Shown piece after piece: positions 32,303 through 45,689 of a DNA stretch of 64,000 nt. The translations under genes and the position numbers were made by a program. This stretch comes from Rhynochetos jubatus. Lineage: Eukaryota > Chordata > Aves > Eurypygiformes > Rhynochetidae. Each line of letters opens with the position of its first letter. Within the stretch, counting starts at the first letter, position 1. Location of the stretch: positions 73,203,433-73,267,432 of the forward strand of contig CM050690.1 in the NCBI GenBank assembly GCA_027574665.1, read 5' to 3'. The notes beneath the pieces are model-generated. The model saw only the letters and a list, made by a program, of their open reading frames with translations. It was not told where the DNA came from and did no database searches.

Positions 32303-35300
32303 AAGCAACTGAACTTGCTGTGCAGAACCAGTCACTGAAGAGGCCACGCTTAGTGCCTTCACTGCACTTCTTTGGCCAGGGCTTAGCGGCAAAGCAGCTG
32401 GCTGTCAGCAGGGCTGCCTGGTAAGCATGGTCCTGATACAGACCTGCCCGACTGAGAACCAGCGGCTGCAGGTGAGTAGTGACAAAACCACGGTTGGCAG
32501 TGAACAAGAGTCACAGTCAGCGTCTGGCTTCCCACAGTTGGTCTTCCCACCAGCTTCTGTGCCTGGGAGCTGTGAGCTCAAAACTCACCACCACAACAGC
32601 CACAGGAGGGCAGGGAGTAAAGTGTCCTGCTGAGGAGTCAGGCATCCAACTCAGCACTGCTTCGTGGTGGCGCTCTGACCTGTGCCTGCAGGCATTAAGG
32701 ATGGTCGAACTGCTCCCGATGTCTGCTAGATGGCTGCACCAGTGGCACCGAATGAGCTCAGGTTCCTGCTCCGGTGTGCACTGCATGGAGCAGGCTCCCG
32801 AGATGACAGCAAGAGGTGGAGAGGGCATGGATGGAAAGACTATGGATGGAGATATTCTCAACAGCACTGCAGATTTCAGGGGTTGTTGGGGATCTGAAGC
32901 ATCCCTAGAAATAATCCGGAAAGACCTCTCAACGAATCACTTCCACAGAGCCCTCCGGACTCTCCTCCCTAATATTTACCAGCATCTCTCTTCAGACAAC
33001 TTGGTGTTGCCCAGACCATGGCAAGGGAGAGGCTCTGCTTATCCAAGGCTTATGGGAGGGGAATTTCAGAAGCAAGTTTCATCTGTACGCAAGGACCGCT
33101 CCATCTGAAGCAGTTCCAGAGCCCGTATCACCTTCTTGACTTGGGGAAAAGAGATGAGCTAAGCACTGAAAGGGACAAAGGTCTGTCTTCACACTGAGTT
33201 AGATCTCAGTGCCATACAGGTCAGCACACCCACTCAGACTCCAGCTGCTCCACGGCTGCATATCTTCGCTATTCCATCCTCTCTGTCCCATTTAAACTGG
33301 CACCGTGTTTCAGTCCAGACCACCCCTGGCAGGAATCACAGCTGCAAAGCAATCCTGAACCCTCCAGGCAAGGCAAAAGCATCAGTGATCACTGGAGAAA
33401 GCCCAACAAACAAGGAGCTCAGCCTTAACTCAGTTAAAGAGGCTGTATAATCATGTTTACTGGGCATTCAGCTCAGAGCTCCACATGCACAGGAATCGCT
33501 CACTATCGAGTGAAAACCAAACATTAATGGGGTAACAGATTACAGATGTACAACCCCATGAGGCAACACAGCAAATGCACAACAGGCAGTAAAGGTGGCT
33601 ACGAGTGAGTGGAGTAAAACCACAGCAGGGCCAAGTCCTTGAAATAACTGAAGTATCGCGCCAAAAGCCAGCATAAATAAAGCAGCTAGAGATGTCAGAA
33701 AGCCCCAGCAGGGTTACTTTGAGACTTGAACACACTGGTGGTGCGATGGTTTGCTACCAGGACTAGGTAGCCATACCGCAGTGAACAGGAGAAGCGATGC
33801 AGGTGTGGCGATACCTAGCAGTGATAAGCATCAGTTCTGCCAGACAGCCAGAACGCCTGCATCTGCGGAGCTGTATTGTTTTTACATGACGCAATTCTAC
33901 ATGGAATTTAATACAGACTCCATGCAAACAGATCAGGAGCTCCAGAATCAAGCACAAACAGAAAACATCCCAGCAGCAGCCTGGTTTCATTAGATGTTCC
34001 TCTTCACAGTGCACTTCTAAATGGTTTTTCCATCAGCAGCTATGTCCAACAGCTGACTCCTGCTAAGACTGCAGGAAACTTTAACCCTTCCTAGCTCTAG
34101 GTAGTTCTGCCAAGACCAGAAGCAATAACTGGATACACAGGAAAAAAATTTTCTGTCTTTCCAAAGCAGGAATATGCAATAAGCAATTCAATGGTCTGCA
34201 GGCTGACAACACCCTGATTTGGGGATGACAGCATGCTACAAAGCAAAAAGGCTGAGTTCAGCTCAATAAAGGCAGCATCTGATGGGCTCAATGCATCAAA
34301 TTTATTCTGTCCTCTGAAGGACATCAGGACCACATATAGTTTTGCTGCTGATATCCAACTGATGTTAGACCCCAGGCTGGATTTTGCATTCCCTTTGAAG
34401 GCAGCTCGAGGAAAAGGATCCTGTAACACACAGGTTTGAATAGGGAATTTGTGTGATTATTGTTAAGACTGCACATTTCTTGACCCTTTTTTGGCCAGGA
34501 CATCTGTGTCCACACACATCTGTTGACATCTGTGGACTGAATCAGATGGGTAGGGCCCATCCACCTTTGCCAGCAGTGTTCAGATGCTCTGCATGAGGTG
34601 TAATTTGCCAAAGTGGGCAAATGAGTGAGCGACTACTCCATTCTCCCCCCAGTCACAGGCAGCCTCCTCCATATGGGACCAGTTTATGCCTAGAAGCAGG
34701 TTTCATAACCCACCCGTAGAAAGTTAGGAGCCTATACAATCACAGTGCTAGATATTCCTGACATCCCTTATAGTGTCCTTTTTTTTCCCTGAATTCTTGC
34801 AACTATTAGGCCTCGTAATTTCATGAATCAGTGAGTTCTACACCAAATTACATGCCACAGTAGTAGCAATCTGTCAGTTCTTTTGCACATACGTGCATTT
34901 AACTTCACTGCTTGTCCTTGGGCTGGGGCAGGGAGAGTATCATATTTTCTACTGCATTTGCCACCCCTCTGAGCAGTCCCAAGCTTTTCATTCTCCTCAT
35001 GTACAAGAGTATTCCCAGACCCTTGGTCCACTCAGCAACCTCTATCCAAGCATCCTCCTGATGTGTGACTGTATGTTCACATGGCTAGCAGCAAGGGAGA
35101 GCACAAGAGGATCTGGATGAAACCGCAGCATCGATTTACGTAACAGAATATTTTCCATGCAACAGAACTAACAAAAGGCAAGCCAAAACCTTAATAAAAT
35201 ACTTATGAAGCAGACCAGGCATTCCTAATGATCACACATATTTTTCTTCTGAGAAGAGAAACTTATCCCTCGCAGGGGCTGGCAACCCAAACCAAACTCA

Positions 35301-37429
35301 GCTTGTAAAGCTCTATTTGGGACAGTTTATTTTAGGATATCCCTCCACAAGACAGCTCATGTGCTAATTAGGCTTGGAATGACTGGGCTCAACAGAGCAT
35401 TAAGTGTCTAACTAACTAAATCTGATAACCCTGGATTAACCAAGGTCTTCTGCTGAGGAAAGTCTTGCTGGGCTGCAGAGGATGCATAGACCTATTCACT
35501 AGGAGAAAAAAAGGAGGGCAAATGGGGATGAGTCCTAGGGGACACAGCAAGTCTACTGGAGGGATGACCCCTCTGCTTTTAACCACTTCAAGGGTGTTGG
35601 AGAGGGCTGAGGAGACATCTTAAGATTTTAGGATCCCAGATCTTCCCAGCTAGAACACACTCACATTTGGACAACCTTCTTTCTTGAAGCTGTTGTTTTC
35701 TTTCTGTACCAAATGTCTCAGAGAAAAGGACAAGTACCTGCAATAAGTGGTGAGGAAGAATTTGCCTCTCCTAAGCCCTTGCACTGATGCTGGGCCTCAA
35801 CTCAACCAGGAGGTTTCAAAACTCTGCAGCTTCTGAACACATACTATACATACACAGGGTAGTCTTACTCACACAGATGCCCAGCCATTTGGGAATATGG
35901 CTGGTCTTTAAAGTTTGACAGCAAGATTCATGGACTAATTAATTACAGTACATTAAAATTATTCCTATTACTAGTTTCAAATAACCCTCCTTAATTTTCT
36001 GTAATACTGCCATGTTACAAGCAGGGCACCTCATAAATCATTACTGTCTTTCTCTAGACCGTTCATTAGTTTGTACCACAAACCTTACAGTTTCCCATTT
36101 AACACAAATAATTCCCATTTTTTCAGTCTTTCCTCTTAGGATAGTTTTCCAGGACTCCGTGCAGTTTCCTGGGCAGTTTCTCAATTCCCTTCAACTCAGC
36201 AGTCATTCCTCTGAGCTGGGGTGAGTAATGGCACACAGTTTCCCAATCAACAACGGGATGTCCCCTGCTTTCTGTATCAGCATCAGAAGACTCTGTACCA
36301 TCATTTTCCATCCCATTTTTTATGTATCTTAACATTCGTATGTAGATGCTCATCAAGTACAGTCCCTTACGACCAGGGTGACATCCAGGTACTTTCTGCA
36401 GTTTAATGACATCAGTTTGTCACGTTGGAATCAACGTTATCAATTTAATCAGTTTAATGATTTGGAACCTGACAAAGTGTACTTTTTTGACTATCTTCTG
36501 TTACACACATTTACATCTCTCAGCTTCAAGCACAAAAAAAAAATCAAGGTTTACAACAAGACTAGCCTAGAAGAGACCAGGGGTTTTTCTTATGTATACT
36601 CTCCCTATCTGTGGAGTGTGTTTTTGGGGAGGGATTGCTCCCTCGAGCTGCACAAACTTTTGGCATAGGTTTGTGGGGAGAGGTTTCCCACGTTCCCATG
36701 CAAATTCTCTTTGCGGTCCCCCAACAGGTAAGAGGGTCCTCCGTGTCTGACTAAGGTCTGGGCTGAAGGATCCCTTCCCTGGTGAATTCGCCTCACTGAA
36801 TCAGCGACGTCTGCTGGCTTGCTTCCACGAAAGAAGATTCCCCTTTTCATTTTGATGGGTAGGCCAAGAGGTTGTTGTGGTTTTTCTTTTCAACCTCAAT
36901 TTGTGCCATGGGAAAGCAGACAACGAGGCAGTAGACCAAAACATTGGCTGTTGAACATACTCTGGTTCAGAGGGAAATCACTCCTCAGCTCCCCCAGAAC
37001 AAACACCAACACATTGCTTCAGTTTGGGGTGTTTCTCAGCAGCACAAAGCCTGGGAGAGGTCAGCATTATGGAGACAGAGACACTCTTTGGAGGCCCTGG
37101 AGCTTGTACAAAGTCACCAACAGAAGCACAGACAATATAAACCCAATGGATCAGCAGCTACAATCAGTGCCTCAACAAAATATTGCCAAACATAAACCGA
37201 ATGATGTGTGACTGGAGCACTGCCACCTCTGTGCATTAACCACCCTCATGCAGTGCTTGTCAGTGCTGGGACATACCTGTTTCTGGCAATTCCTCCTCTT
37301 CTGTCATTGTGCCATGAACTGGCCAGCCATACTGCACTGGGGTCTAGAGACCTCCGAGGACGTCTGGGGTCCCTCTGTGCTCCATGCAGCCTCACCTTTC
37401 CTCTGACCCAGTCCTCCCCCAGCAACAGT
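32303..37429. other. Non-coding stretch
   Basis: Unique-looking sequence, AT-richer from 34.6 to 36.6 kb, with a TAATTA-rich block near 35.93-36.0 kb. Parts around 36.05-36.4 kb may be very old LINE sequence. No coding similarity. Confidence 0.5.
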
Positions 37430-39618
37430 GAGTCTAAGAGGAAAGCTCACTACCCTCAACTTCAGGAGAGCAGACTTCGGCCTCTTCAGGGATCTGCTTG
37501 GCAGAGTACCATGAAGCTCTGGAGGGAAGATCGGCCCAAGAAAGCTGGTTAATATTCAAGGATCACCTCTTCCAAGCTAGGAATGATGTATCCCAACAAA
37601 GAGGAATTGAGGCAAAAGCACCAGGAAGCCTGCGTGGATGAAAAGGGAGTTCCTGGACAAACTCAAACACAAAATGGAAGCCTATAGAGGGTGGAAGAAA
37701 GGATGCGTAGTCTGGGAAGAACACAGAGAAATCGTCTGAGCAGCCAGGGATCAGTCAGGAAAGCTAAAGTGCTGACAGAATTAAATCTGGACAGAGATGT
37801 TAAGGGCAACAAGAAGAGCTGCTATAGGTATGTCGGAGATAAAAGGAAGACTAGGGAAAGTGTGGGCCCTCTCTGGAAGGAAACAGGAGACCCGATGACC
37901 CAGGATATGGAGAAGGCTGAGGTACTTAATGACTTTTTTGCCTCAGTCTTCACCAGCAAGTGCTCAAGCCACACAGCCCAAGTTGCAGAAGGCAAAGGCA
38001 GGGCCTGGGACAATGAAGAACCACCCATTGCAGGAGAAAATCAGGTTCAATACCATCTAAGGAACCTGAAGGTGCGCAAGTCCATGGGACCTGAGGAGAT
38101 GCATCCACAGGCCTGAGGGAACTGGTGGATGAAGTTGCCAAGCCACTATGCATCATATTTGACAAGTTGTAGCAGTCTGGTGAAGTTCCCACTGACAGGA
38201 AAAGGGGAAACACCCCCATTTTTAAAAAGGAAAATAAGGAGGACCCAGGGAAATACAGGCCAGTCAGACTCACCACTGTGCCTGGAAAGATCATGGAGCA
38301 GATCCTCCTGGGAACTATGTTAAGGCACATGGAAAACAAGGAGGTGATTGGTGACAGCCAACATGGTTTCACCAAGGGCAGATCCTGCCTGACAAATTTG
38401 GTGGCCTTCTATGATGGGGTTACAGCATTGGTGGATAAAGGAAGGTCAGCCGATGTCAACTATCTGGAGTTCTGCAAAGCATTTGACACTGTCCCACAAG
38501 ACATCCTTGTCTCTAAACTGAAGAGGTGTGGATTTGATGGAAAGACCAGTTGGTGCATAAGGAATCAGCTGGATGGTCACACCCAAAAGAGCTGTGGTCA
38601 ACAGCTTGAAGTTTGAGTGGAGACCAGTGATGAGTGGTGTTCCGCAGGGGTCACAGCTGGGACCGGTACTGTTCAACATTTTGTCAGTGACATAGATGGT
38701 GGGATCAAGTGCACCCTCAGCAAGTTTGCTGATGACACCAAGCTGTGTGGTGCGGTTGAGAAGCTGGAGGGAAGGGATGTCATCCAGAGGGGCCTGGACA
38801 GGCTGGAGAGCTGGGCCTGTGCCAATCTCATGAAGATTAACATGGCCAAGTGCAAAGTCCTGCACATGGGTCTAGGCAATCCCAAGCACAAGGACAGGTT
38901 GGGGGAAGAATGGATCGAAAGCAGCCCTGAGGAGAAGGACTTGGGGGTACCAGTGGATGAGAAGCTGGACATGAGCCAGCAGTGTGCGCTGGCAGCCCAG
39001 AAAGCCAAACATATCCTGGGCTGTATCCAGAGCAGTGTGGCCAGCAGGTCAAGGGAGGGGATTCTCCCCCTCTACTCTGCTCTCGTGACATCCCACCTGC
39101 ACTTCTGCATCCAGCTCTGGGGCCCCCAAAATCAGAAGGGCATGGACCGGTTGCAGCAAGTCCAGAGGAGGCCATGGAGATGTTCCGAGTGCTGGAGCCC
39201 CTCTGCTATGGGGACAGGCTGGGAGAGTTGGGGGTGTTCAGCCTGGAGAAAAGAAGGCTCCAGGGAGACCTTACAGCACCATCCAGTGCCTGAACGGGGT
39301 ACAAGAAAGCTGGGAGGGGCTTTTTACAAGGGCCTGTAGTGACAGAACAAGGGCTAGTGGGTTTAAACTGAAAGTGGGGAGATTTAGACTGGACATCAGG
39401 AAGAAATTCTTCCCGGCAAGGGTGCTGAGGCACTCGAAAAGGTTTCCCAGAGAAGCTGTGGATGCTCCATCCCTGGAAGTGTTCAAGGCCAGGCTGGATG
39501 AGGCTTGGAGCAGCCTGGTCTAGTGGAAGGTGGCCATGTCCCTGGCCATGGCAGGGGGGTTGGAACTGGGTGATCTTTAAGGTCCCTTCCAACCTAAACC
39601 ATTCCATGATTCTACGAA
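37430..39618 (+). mobile_element. CR1 LINE, about 2.2 kb, the longest copy here
   Basis: This is a plus-strand copy with the region between endonuclease and RT (AGACTTCGGCCTCTTCAGGG, TGGTTAATATTCAAGGATCA). RT blocks follow ([53 protein letters not shown]) and then the 3' tail ending ATGATTCTACG. The frame is broken into several pieces by stops and shifts (at 38116 and 38616, for example), so it cannot be active. Unlike the other two RT-bearing copies, it keeps FADD. Confidence 0.94.
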
Positions 39619-40097
39619 AGGGAAGGGAAGGACATAGGAACAAAAAGGCTGTCAGGCTTACTGTAATAAGAAGTAGTCACCACCTCCAGAATGCTTTATA
39701 AATAAAGTATTTATAAATAGCAAGTGCCTGCAGAAATGAAAATGAAGCTTATGACAAGGAGCTGAAGGCAGGAGGAGACATCTGGGTAAGGACGATGCTC
39801 TCCTCATGCCATTTCAAGCAGTATGACCCACAGCTGGAGAATAAATCTCAGCAGTAGTTTAAGCTCGATCCCACTGACTGTAGACAAAGAGGGAACAGCT
39901 TGTTGCCGGTACGAAATGGCCGAGCTCAGATGCATGCTGAAAAGATCTTGTTCTTGTGAAGGGTCAAGCTACAATCGCTGCTCGAGATAATCCACATTGA
40001 GGCAAGAAGTCCCTTAGCAGTCAGTACAACAACTCACATACTAACAACTGGTGAAGGAGAGGTCAACCAGAGTTCCAGGGCAGATGTGTCACTCCAT

Positions 40098-40127
40098 TAA
40101 CGATTGATACTTCAGTATCAATCATTA
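40098..40127. repeat. Inverted repeat, 13-bp arms with one mismatch
   Basis: TAACGATTGATAC and GTATCAATCATTA flank a TTCA loop. The inner nine base pairs are perfect. It might be the hairpin of a small DNA-transposon relic, but no terminal repeats were found around it. Confidence 0.7.
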
Positions 40128-43100
40128 GAATGAATAGGGCAAAGCAAAAGGAAGATACACTGCGTGGGCCAACAATATTTTGGAACTAGAGATACAAATG
40201 CGTTATTTATACCTCTCACTGGATCCTCTCATGTGTGGGCTTATGACTCTGCCACCTGAGTTACTGGAAAAGGTCTGAGGCTGGCACTAGAGGGGAAAAT
40301 GCCATGTAGGCAGGCACTGGAACTCGCCTCACCACTAAGAACAGAAAATTGCATGAGCACAATGGTCCTGACAGGTCATTCTCCCTGCTGAGAAGGACAT
40401 CTGTGAGGACAGCTATGCTCTCTGAGCTTACTCAGAAGACACACGAAAACGCAGCACGAGGCACATGTCCCTGCTCTCCACCATGGGAAACGCAAAGGGG
40501 GACTGAAAGAAGGTAGCCTGCTAAACGATTCAGGTAGTTGAAGCTCCTAGGCAACAGGAGGCTAATTAAAGGCATGGTTGGTCCTGCACCAATTCAGGTA
40601 CAGCAGACAGAGAAGAACCTGCCCACTGAAAGCATTCAGGTCACACTGTTACAGAAGTGATGGCAGCTGGTGGCTGTTTACAAGGATTAAGGTGCAGTTC
40701 TGGAGTTAAATTGATGAGGTTAGTCTGGCCATACAGGAAGCAAGGACACCCTGCTCTCTTGAAGAGTAACACCTTAAGAGCCCATTCCCTGAAGCCCAGA
40801 AGGTGCTCAGAGAGATTTCCTAATAGCTCCTGAACCGAGTCCGTGTTAGCCAACACCCAGGACCACAGATTTTCCCCAGCGTTGGCTGCATCACAGTTAA
40901 GCAACTCATCAGCTCAAAGCTCACATCACAACTTGAGTTCTCATGAAAAACTCATTTTTCTGCAACTCTATGCAGGTTTTTTTCTGGCGCTGGCATGCAG
41001 GAGAGCTCCTGAGCATTTGCCAGAGCCACAGATGCTCAGGTGGGTCTCTTGCACCTCTGGGAACCAAGGCGGCAGACTCTCCCACTTCGGAACCTATCCC
41101 CTGTCTGTGTGTCCAGCCCTTCCCCAAGAACAGAACACAGTCTGAGGTAACAGTGGGTCTGAGGGAAGCATCAGGTGAAAATCTGCTGTATAATTGCCAA
41201 GGTCTTCCCTACGGGCTCTAATTTTTTTTTTTCCTGAAACTCCTGGAAGACCAAGCAGGGACATTACACCAAGACAAAGCAGCTCTCATCACTCTGAGAT
41301 TATCTGTGCCACTGGTCCAAAAAGCACAACAACAGGACACTGACACTTACTCTCTAGGTCCAGAGAGTATCTTGTACTGGAGCGGAGAGCAAGAGTTCGG
41401 TGGTAGTGCCACTTGCCCAGCACTTGCCAAGTGTCAGTACAAAGCACTGCTGCCTTATTCAGATATTTATTATCACTCAAAGGTACTGCCAGCCCCACAC
41501 CCTCAGCACTGCACAAGGACCAACACACGGTCTCTCTCCCAGCAGTTCAGAGGGTGTTTCTGAGCCAGAAGCTGCCATCACCTACATTACAGCTACTCAC
41601 CTACACTGCAGCTCTGCCTCCCTCCCTCCCATTTACAAGAGTTAACTGCAGTCCTCCCTTTTTTTTCCCTGCCTGCTGATACAGCCAGCAGCAGCCTTGC
41701 CCAGTAAGAAATATTTGCATGCATCCAATGGATAGGAAAAAACATTGCCTACATGGCCCTGAGGCTGCAACACAACGGTAGGGAGGAGAGGGAGTTTGTG
41801 GGCAAGGCTGCTCTTGTGCTCATCTTAACAAGTACGACCTTGCTTTGACCCACTTCCTTCTTGAATTTCAATGAATTAATGAACATTAAATTCATTTTCA
41901 TCAAGAGAGAAAACTGGAGCAGAATCAGGGACCAGAGCCATTTTGACAGCCTGTTTCTACCTCTTTGGAGAGCAACCAACTTTCAGATGAGTGCTAGGGC
42001 ATGCAGGGAACCTGCTCAGCAGGTAACATGACAAATCCCTGCTAAGGCTAGTTACCAGCATGGCTGTCATTGATCATTGCTATGGATTTCACTCCCTGCC
42101 AGCCAAGCTCCCTTGGCTCCTCAGGCCTTATCCTGCAGCTTTTCGCACAGCCCTGCAATGGGATGAACTTCTGGCTCTTTTGGACTTACAGACTGGACAC
42201 TCAGAAGCTCCTTATCCAGACCAGAACTCTTCCCATGAAGCAGCACAGGTTGGATTTCAACGGTTTTGACAAACAGGGTAACAAAATCTCCTTGTCAAGT
42301 ACTACCCTGTGATTCCACAGCCGACAGGGAGGCACATCCATCTCAGATCCTCCGTGTTTCATCCATCCACATCCCTCGCTTTCAGCTTGCTTTCCTTGAG
42401 TTTAACCAACACTCAGGTCCATCACAGCTTTGTCTACCAAGAGGAGTTTTCAGTCAGCGTCTATGATACGGAAGTGGCTTTGGACCGAGTATCTCAATCT
42501 GACCCAGTTTATATTAAACAGAAGGGTAAAAACTAAACAGCTCTGTAATGAAACCTTTTTAATTTTTAAAGAGCAGATCTCTGGCATGTCAGCGAAAAGA
42601 GTTATAACGCCAACAAGAACAAAGAGCTCACAGAGGAGAAGTACTGCAGAAAAGACTTTGAATATACATCATAAGTGAAAAAAGCATCTGGAATCACCAG
42701 GCAAGGTGAGGAAATTAGAAGAGCAGGGCTCCTGACCAACCTGAATGGATAACAACACCAAGAAGGATATTAGAGATAAGTAGAACAGCATCTCTGGTGC
42801 TGTTTCGTCAAGAATAATATTGAAGCTGTGGCCACGACAGGTTAGATAATACAGAGCAAAGAGGGTGCAGAAAAGGAAATGAGTTTCTGAAGTTGAAAGA
42901 AATTCCAGAAGATGAATGCACTCAAGTCAAAGGGACAAGATATTCTTGATCTCAAAACGATGAAGGAATAGTTGCATGATTGAAGCTTGCAACAGGGCTT
43001 TTGATAAAAATTCCCATGAGGAAAGAGTGGAAGGAGGGGAAGCTATGTGGCTGGCGAATAACAGAAGTAAAGACTGTACCTGTTACAAAAGAGGAAGGAA

Positions 43101-44512
43101 AGTGATCCATGACAGGTCTATTGACCTGCCCTTAGTCCTACATAAGGCTTTCGGAAAACATTGGAAAAGAATAGTAAGACTGGTGAATAAATGAAAAATG
43201 GGTCAAAACACAACATGATGTTGCTAAAGGTGGATTACTGTCTGGCTATCAGGAATAACACCCTCGTGAGATCTTGACTCACCAGGAGCATCAGACTGGA
43301 AGAAAATGAAGATCTCTGGGACAGAGAACTCGTGTTTCGTTTGCTGTCACAGCCTCAGACACCTGAGAGGCAGTAATTGAGCTGTGGGCAGGCCATTCCC
43401 GGGTCCATGGCATATTCTCCTGGGCCACCTGAACTTTCTGCAGTGCAGAAAGTCCCTTAGATCCATAGATCCAGCTGCACTTTATCTCCAGCTTTCTGCA
43501 TCGATGCAGACAGAAAGACACATGACAGCAATTTCATCTCCTTCCTGTGAATCACTCCAGTCGGCTCCTGTCATCAGAAGCTCCTGCCCTTCTTTTAAGC
43601 ATCTCAAGGCAGAGATTATCTATGCACTCTCACTGTTTAACAGATGCTCTTGTAAGAGTGGCACCTACCAGCTATGCACATAGCCCTTATGTCCTGGGGA
43701 GCATTCCCATCCCACACAGCAAAGGAGGCTGCATCACCTTCTTTTTATTCATTTAAGCAAGTATTGTACACACAGACAATACACAATTTTTCTTCCACAC
43801 CCTGATACAGGTATGTCTATCCCACATTGATATGTCCTGTTGCATGTTCACATGTTCTCTAGCCCACAATGCACCACATATGATGTTTTTACCCCCAGAA
43901 ACCTCCTGAAGGAGCCTGTTCTGCAGCAGCAGCACAAGCGCCATCTGGGAACATAACCTACAGGAGCATATCCTGCTCCCTGCTCCTATCGGGCTGGACA
44001 GGACAGAGACCTGGAGGCAAAGAGAGGGTTTCCAGGTCCCAGGGCAAGACAGGGATGAGTAGGAGCTGCAGTTCAGGAAGGCATATGGTGCTTCCAGGGT
44101 ATTGTCACAGAGCTGCGAGAAGAACACACTCTAATTTTGATAGATGTCCTCTCTTTCCTGCCGGGCACCCTGCACTGAAACCCTGGGTATCTCCTTCATC
44201 TGGTGTAAAGGCTGGAGAGCCTTGCCACTCCCTAGGGATGGAGAGGGAGCAACCGACTGAGAACCTGCAGCAGCAAAATGGTTCCTCCAGAAAACAGCTG
44301 CAGAAGGCTGTGCTGAGGATCGCTCCCACCTCCACAGACCCCCAGGGCTGCATGCAGCACTGACCGCCTCGGGGAACACAGTGAGAGGCTGGAGAATCAC
44401 AGCACAAATGATAGATTTACATTCCCTGACAATGACCACCCTGAATTTCCTCCCTTGTTCCTCTACTGCTGGCCTCTGACCCAAAACCCCCTGCCCCTAC
44501 AGCTCTGCAGTG

Positions 44513-44537
44513 CCCCCCCCCCCCCCCCCCCCCCCCC
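44513..44537. repeat. Poly-C run of 25 bases
   Basis: An uninterrupted run of 25 C lies between CTCTGCAGTG and GGCCTCTTCTGC. Runs like this are prone to length error in assembly and can form i-motif or G-quadruplex structures. Confidence 0.95.
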
Positions 44538-45154
44538 GGCCTCTTCTGCTACATGGATCCTCTACAGCTCTGCCAAACATTGGCGATTTCAGTATCTACA
44601 TTTTTCCTTCCTTCCTGTGGCTCTGGATAGGCCTAAAGATGCTTTATCTGAATTATTCTTGGGTCACTGGCAAACTGCATAAAGCTCCTGTGAACAGGTT
44701 AGACCTGCCAAGCTTGCCCTTTAGCAGCACTGGAATAGAAGGCTGTAGGTGCCTGGAGGCAAAAGCAGATCTCTACTCCCCTCATACTGCATACACCTTC
44801 ATGACACCCATCAATCCAGACCCGGTATGATCCTCAACAGTCAATGCTAACGTAACTCCTGTTAGCACCACATTTCCCCAAAACACCTGCAATTGCAACC
44901 CCACATGCCCAGCATCTTCTATAACCCCAAAAGATTGTATCTGCTATTTGCTTTTGTTACTACATTTCCATGTGTACATTCGTCTACAGCCACATCCCTT
45001 TACCACACACACCAAAATCTCACTCTTTTATACCTTTGCCTTATTGTTCTTGCTGACTGTCATCCTGAACATCACCTCTCCAGCATCCCTATCCCTTTTC
45101 TTTGTTCAAGCCCTCCTCCCTTTGCATTTGCAGAGGCGATGAGATGGAAGGATT

Positions 45155-45215
45155 TGTGCAGAGGGTGGGGGAGGGAAGAAGAAGGAAGGTGGGGAGGGAA
45201 AAGAGGGATTTGGCT
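45155..45215 (+). repeat. Purine-rich tract
   Basis: A stretch made almost only of A and G (AGAGGGTGGGGGAGGGAAGA, then GAAGGAAGGTGGGGAGGG). Low-complexity sequence, possibly triplex forming. Confidence 0.7.
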
Positions 45216-45689
45216 ATAACAAGACCATGTAATTAAGCTCTAATAACTGGTACCCAGACTGGACCCTTCATTTCAGTAATTAAAAGTAGTAATTCCCCCA
45301 TTCCTACATAACCTTTCTTATCCGATCCCTGAAAAGAGGGAGGGAGAAAGCATCCATTTACACAGCCAGCACAGACACACCCTAGGCAACACAAAGGGCT
45401 CCAGCCGCACACAGCCCGTGCATCTCTCAGCAGAAGAGCAGGGTTTTACCTGACACAAAATTCTATCCTAACACCTTTCGAGCAATTGATTCACCAGTAT
45501 TAAAAAAAATATAAAAATAAGGCATAAAAAATAGAAGCCAAAAGCCACACTGACAGCAGCCCCTGCTCTGTCTGCATCCTTTGTTTCTGGCTTTTCATGG
45601 AAGCGCTGTCTGTCAAAACAGCTTTTGAGCTGCACAGCAGCATCACTGCCAGGGATGCACAGGGAGCACGGTAGCTGTCGGGACCAAAA

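Larger units (their letters stand above)
39619..45689. other. Non-coding stretch
   Basis: Holds the inverted repeat at 40.1 kb, the poly-C run and the purine-rich tract. The segment 42.9-43.3 kb has a vague LINE-like look. No gene recognised. Confidence 0.5.

Noticed and set aside
39690-39722. TTTATAAATAAAGTATTTATAAATAG as a TATA promoter
   Set aside because: It lies just after a CR1 end in AT-rich sequence with no downstream gene; likely chance.
42550-43320. Possible old LINE or retroelement (ATTGAAGCTTGCAACAGGGC)
   Set aside because: A vague resemblance only; no RT motif or terminal sequence could be confirmed.
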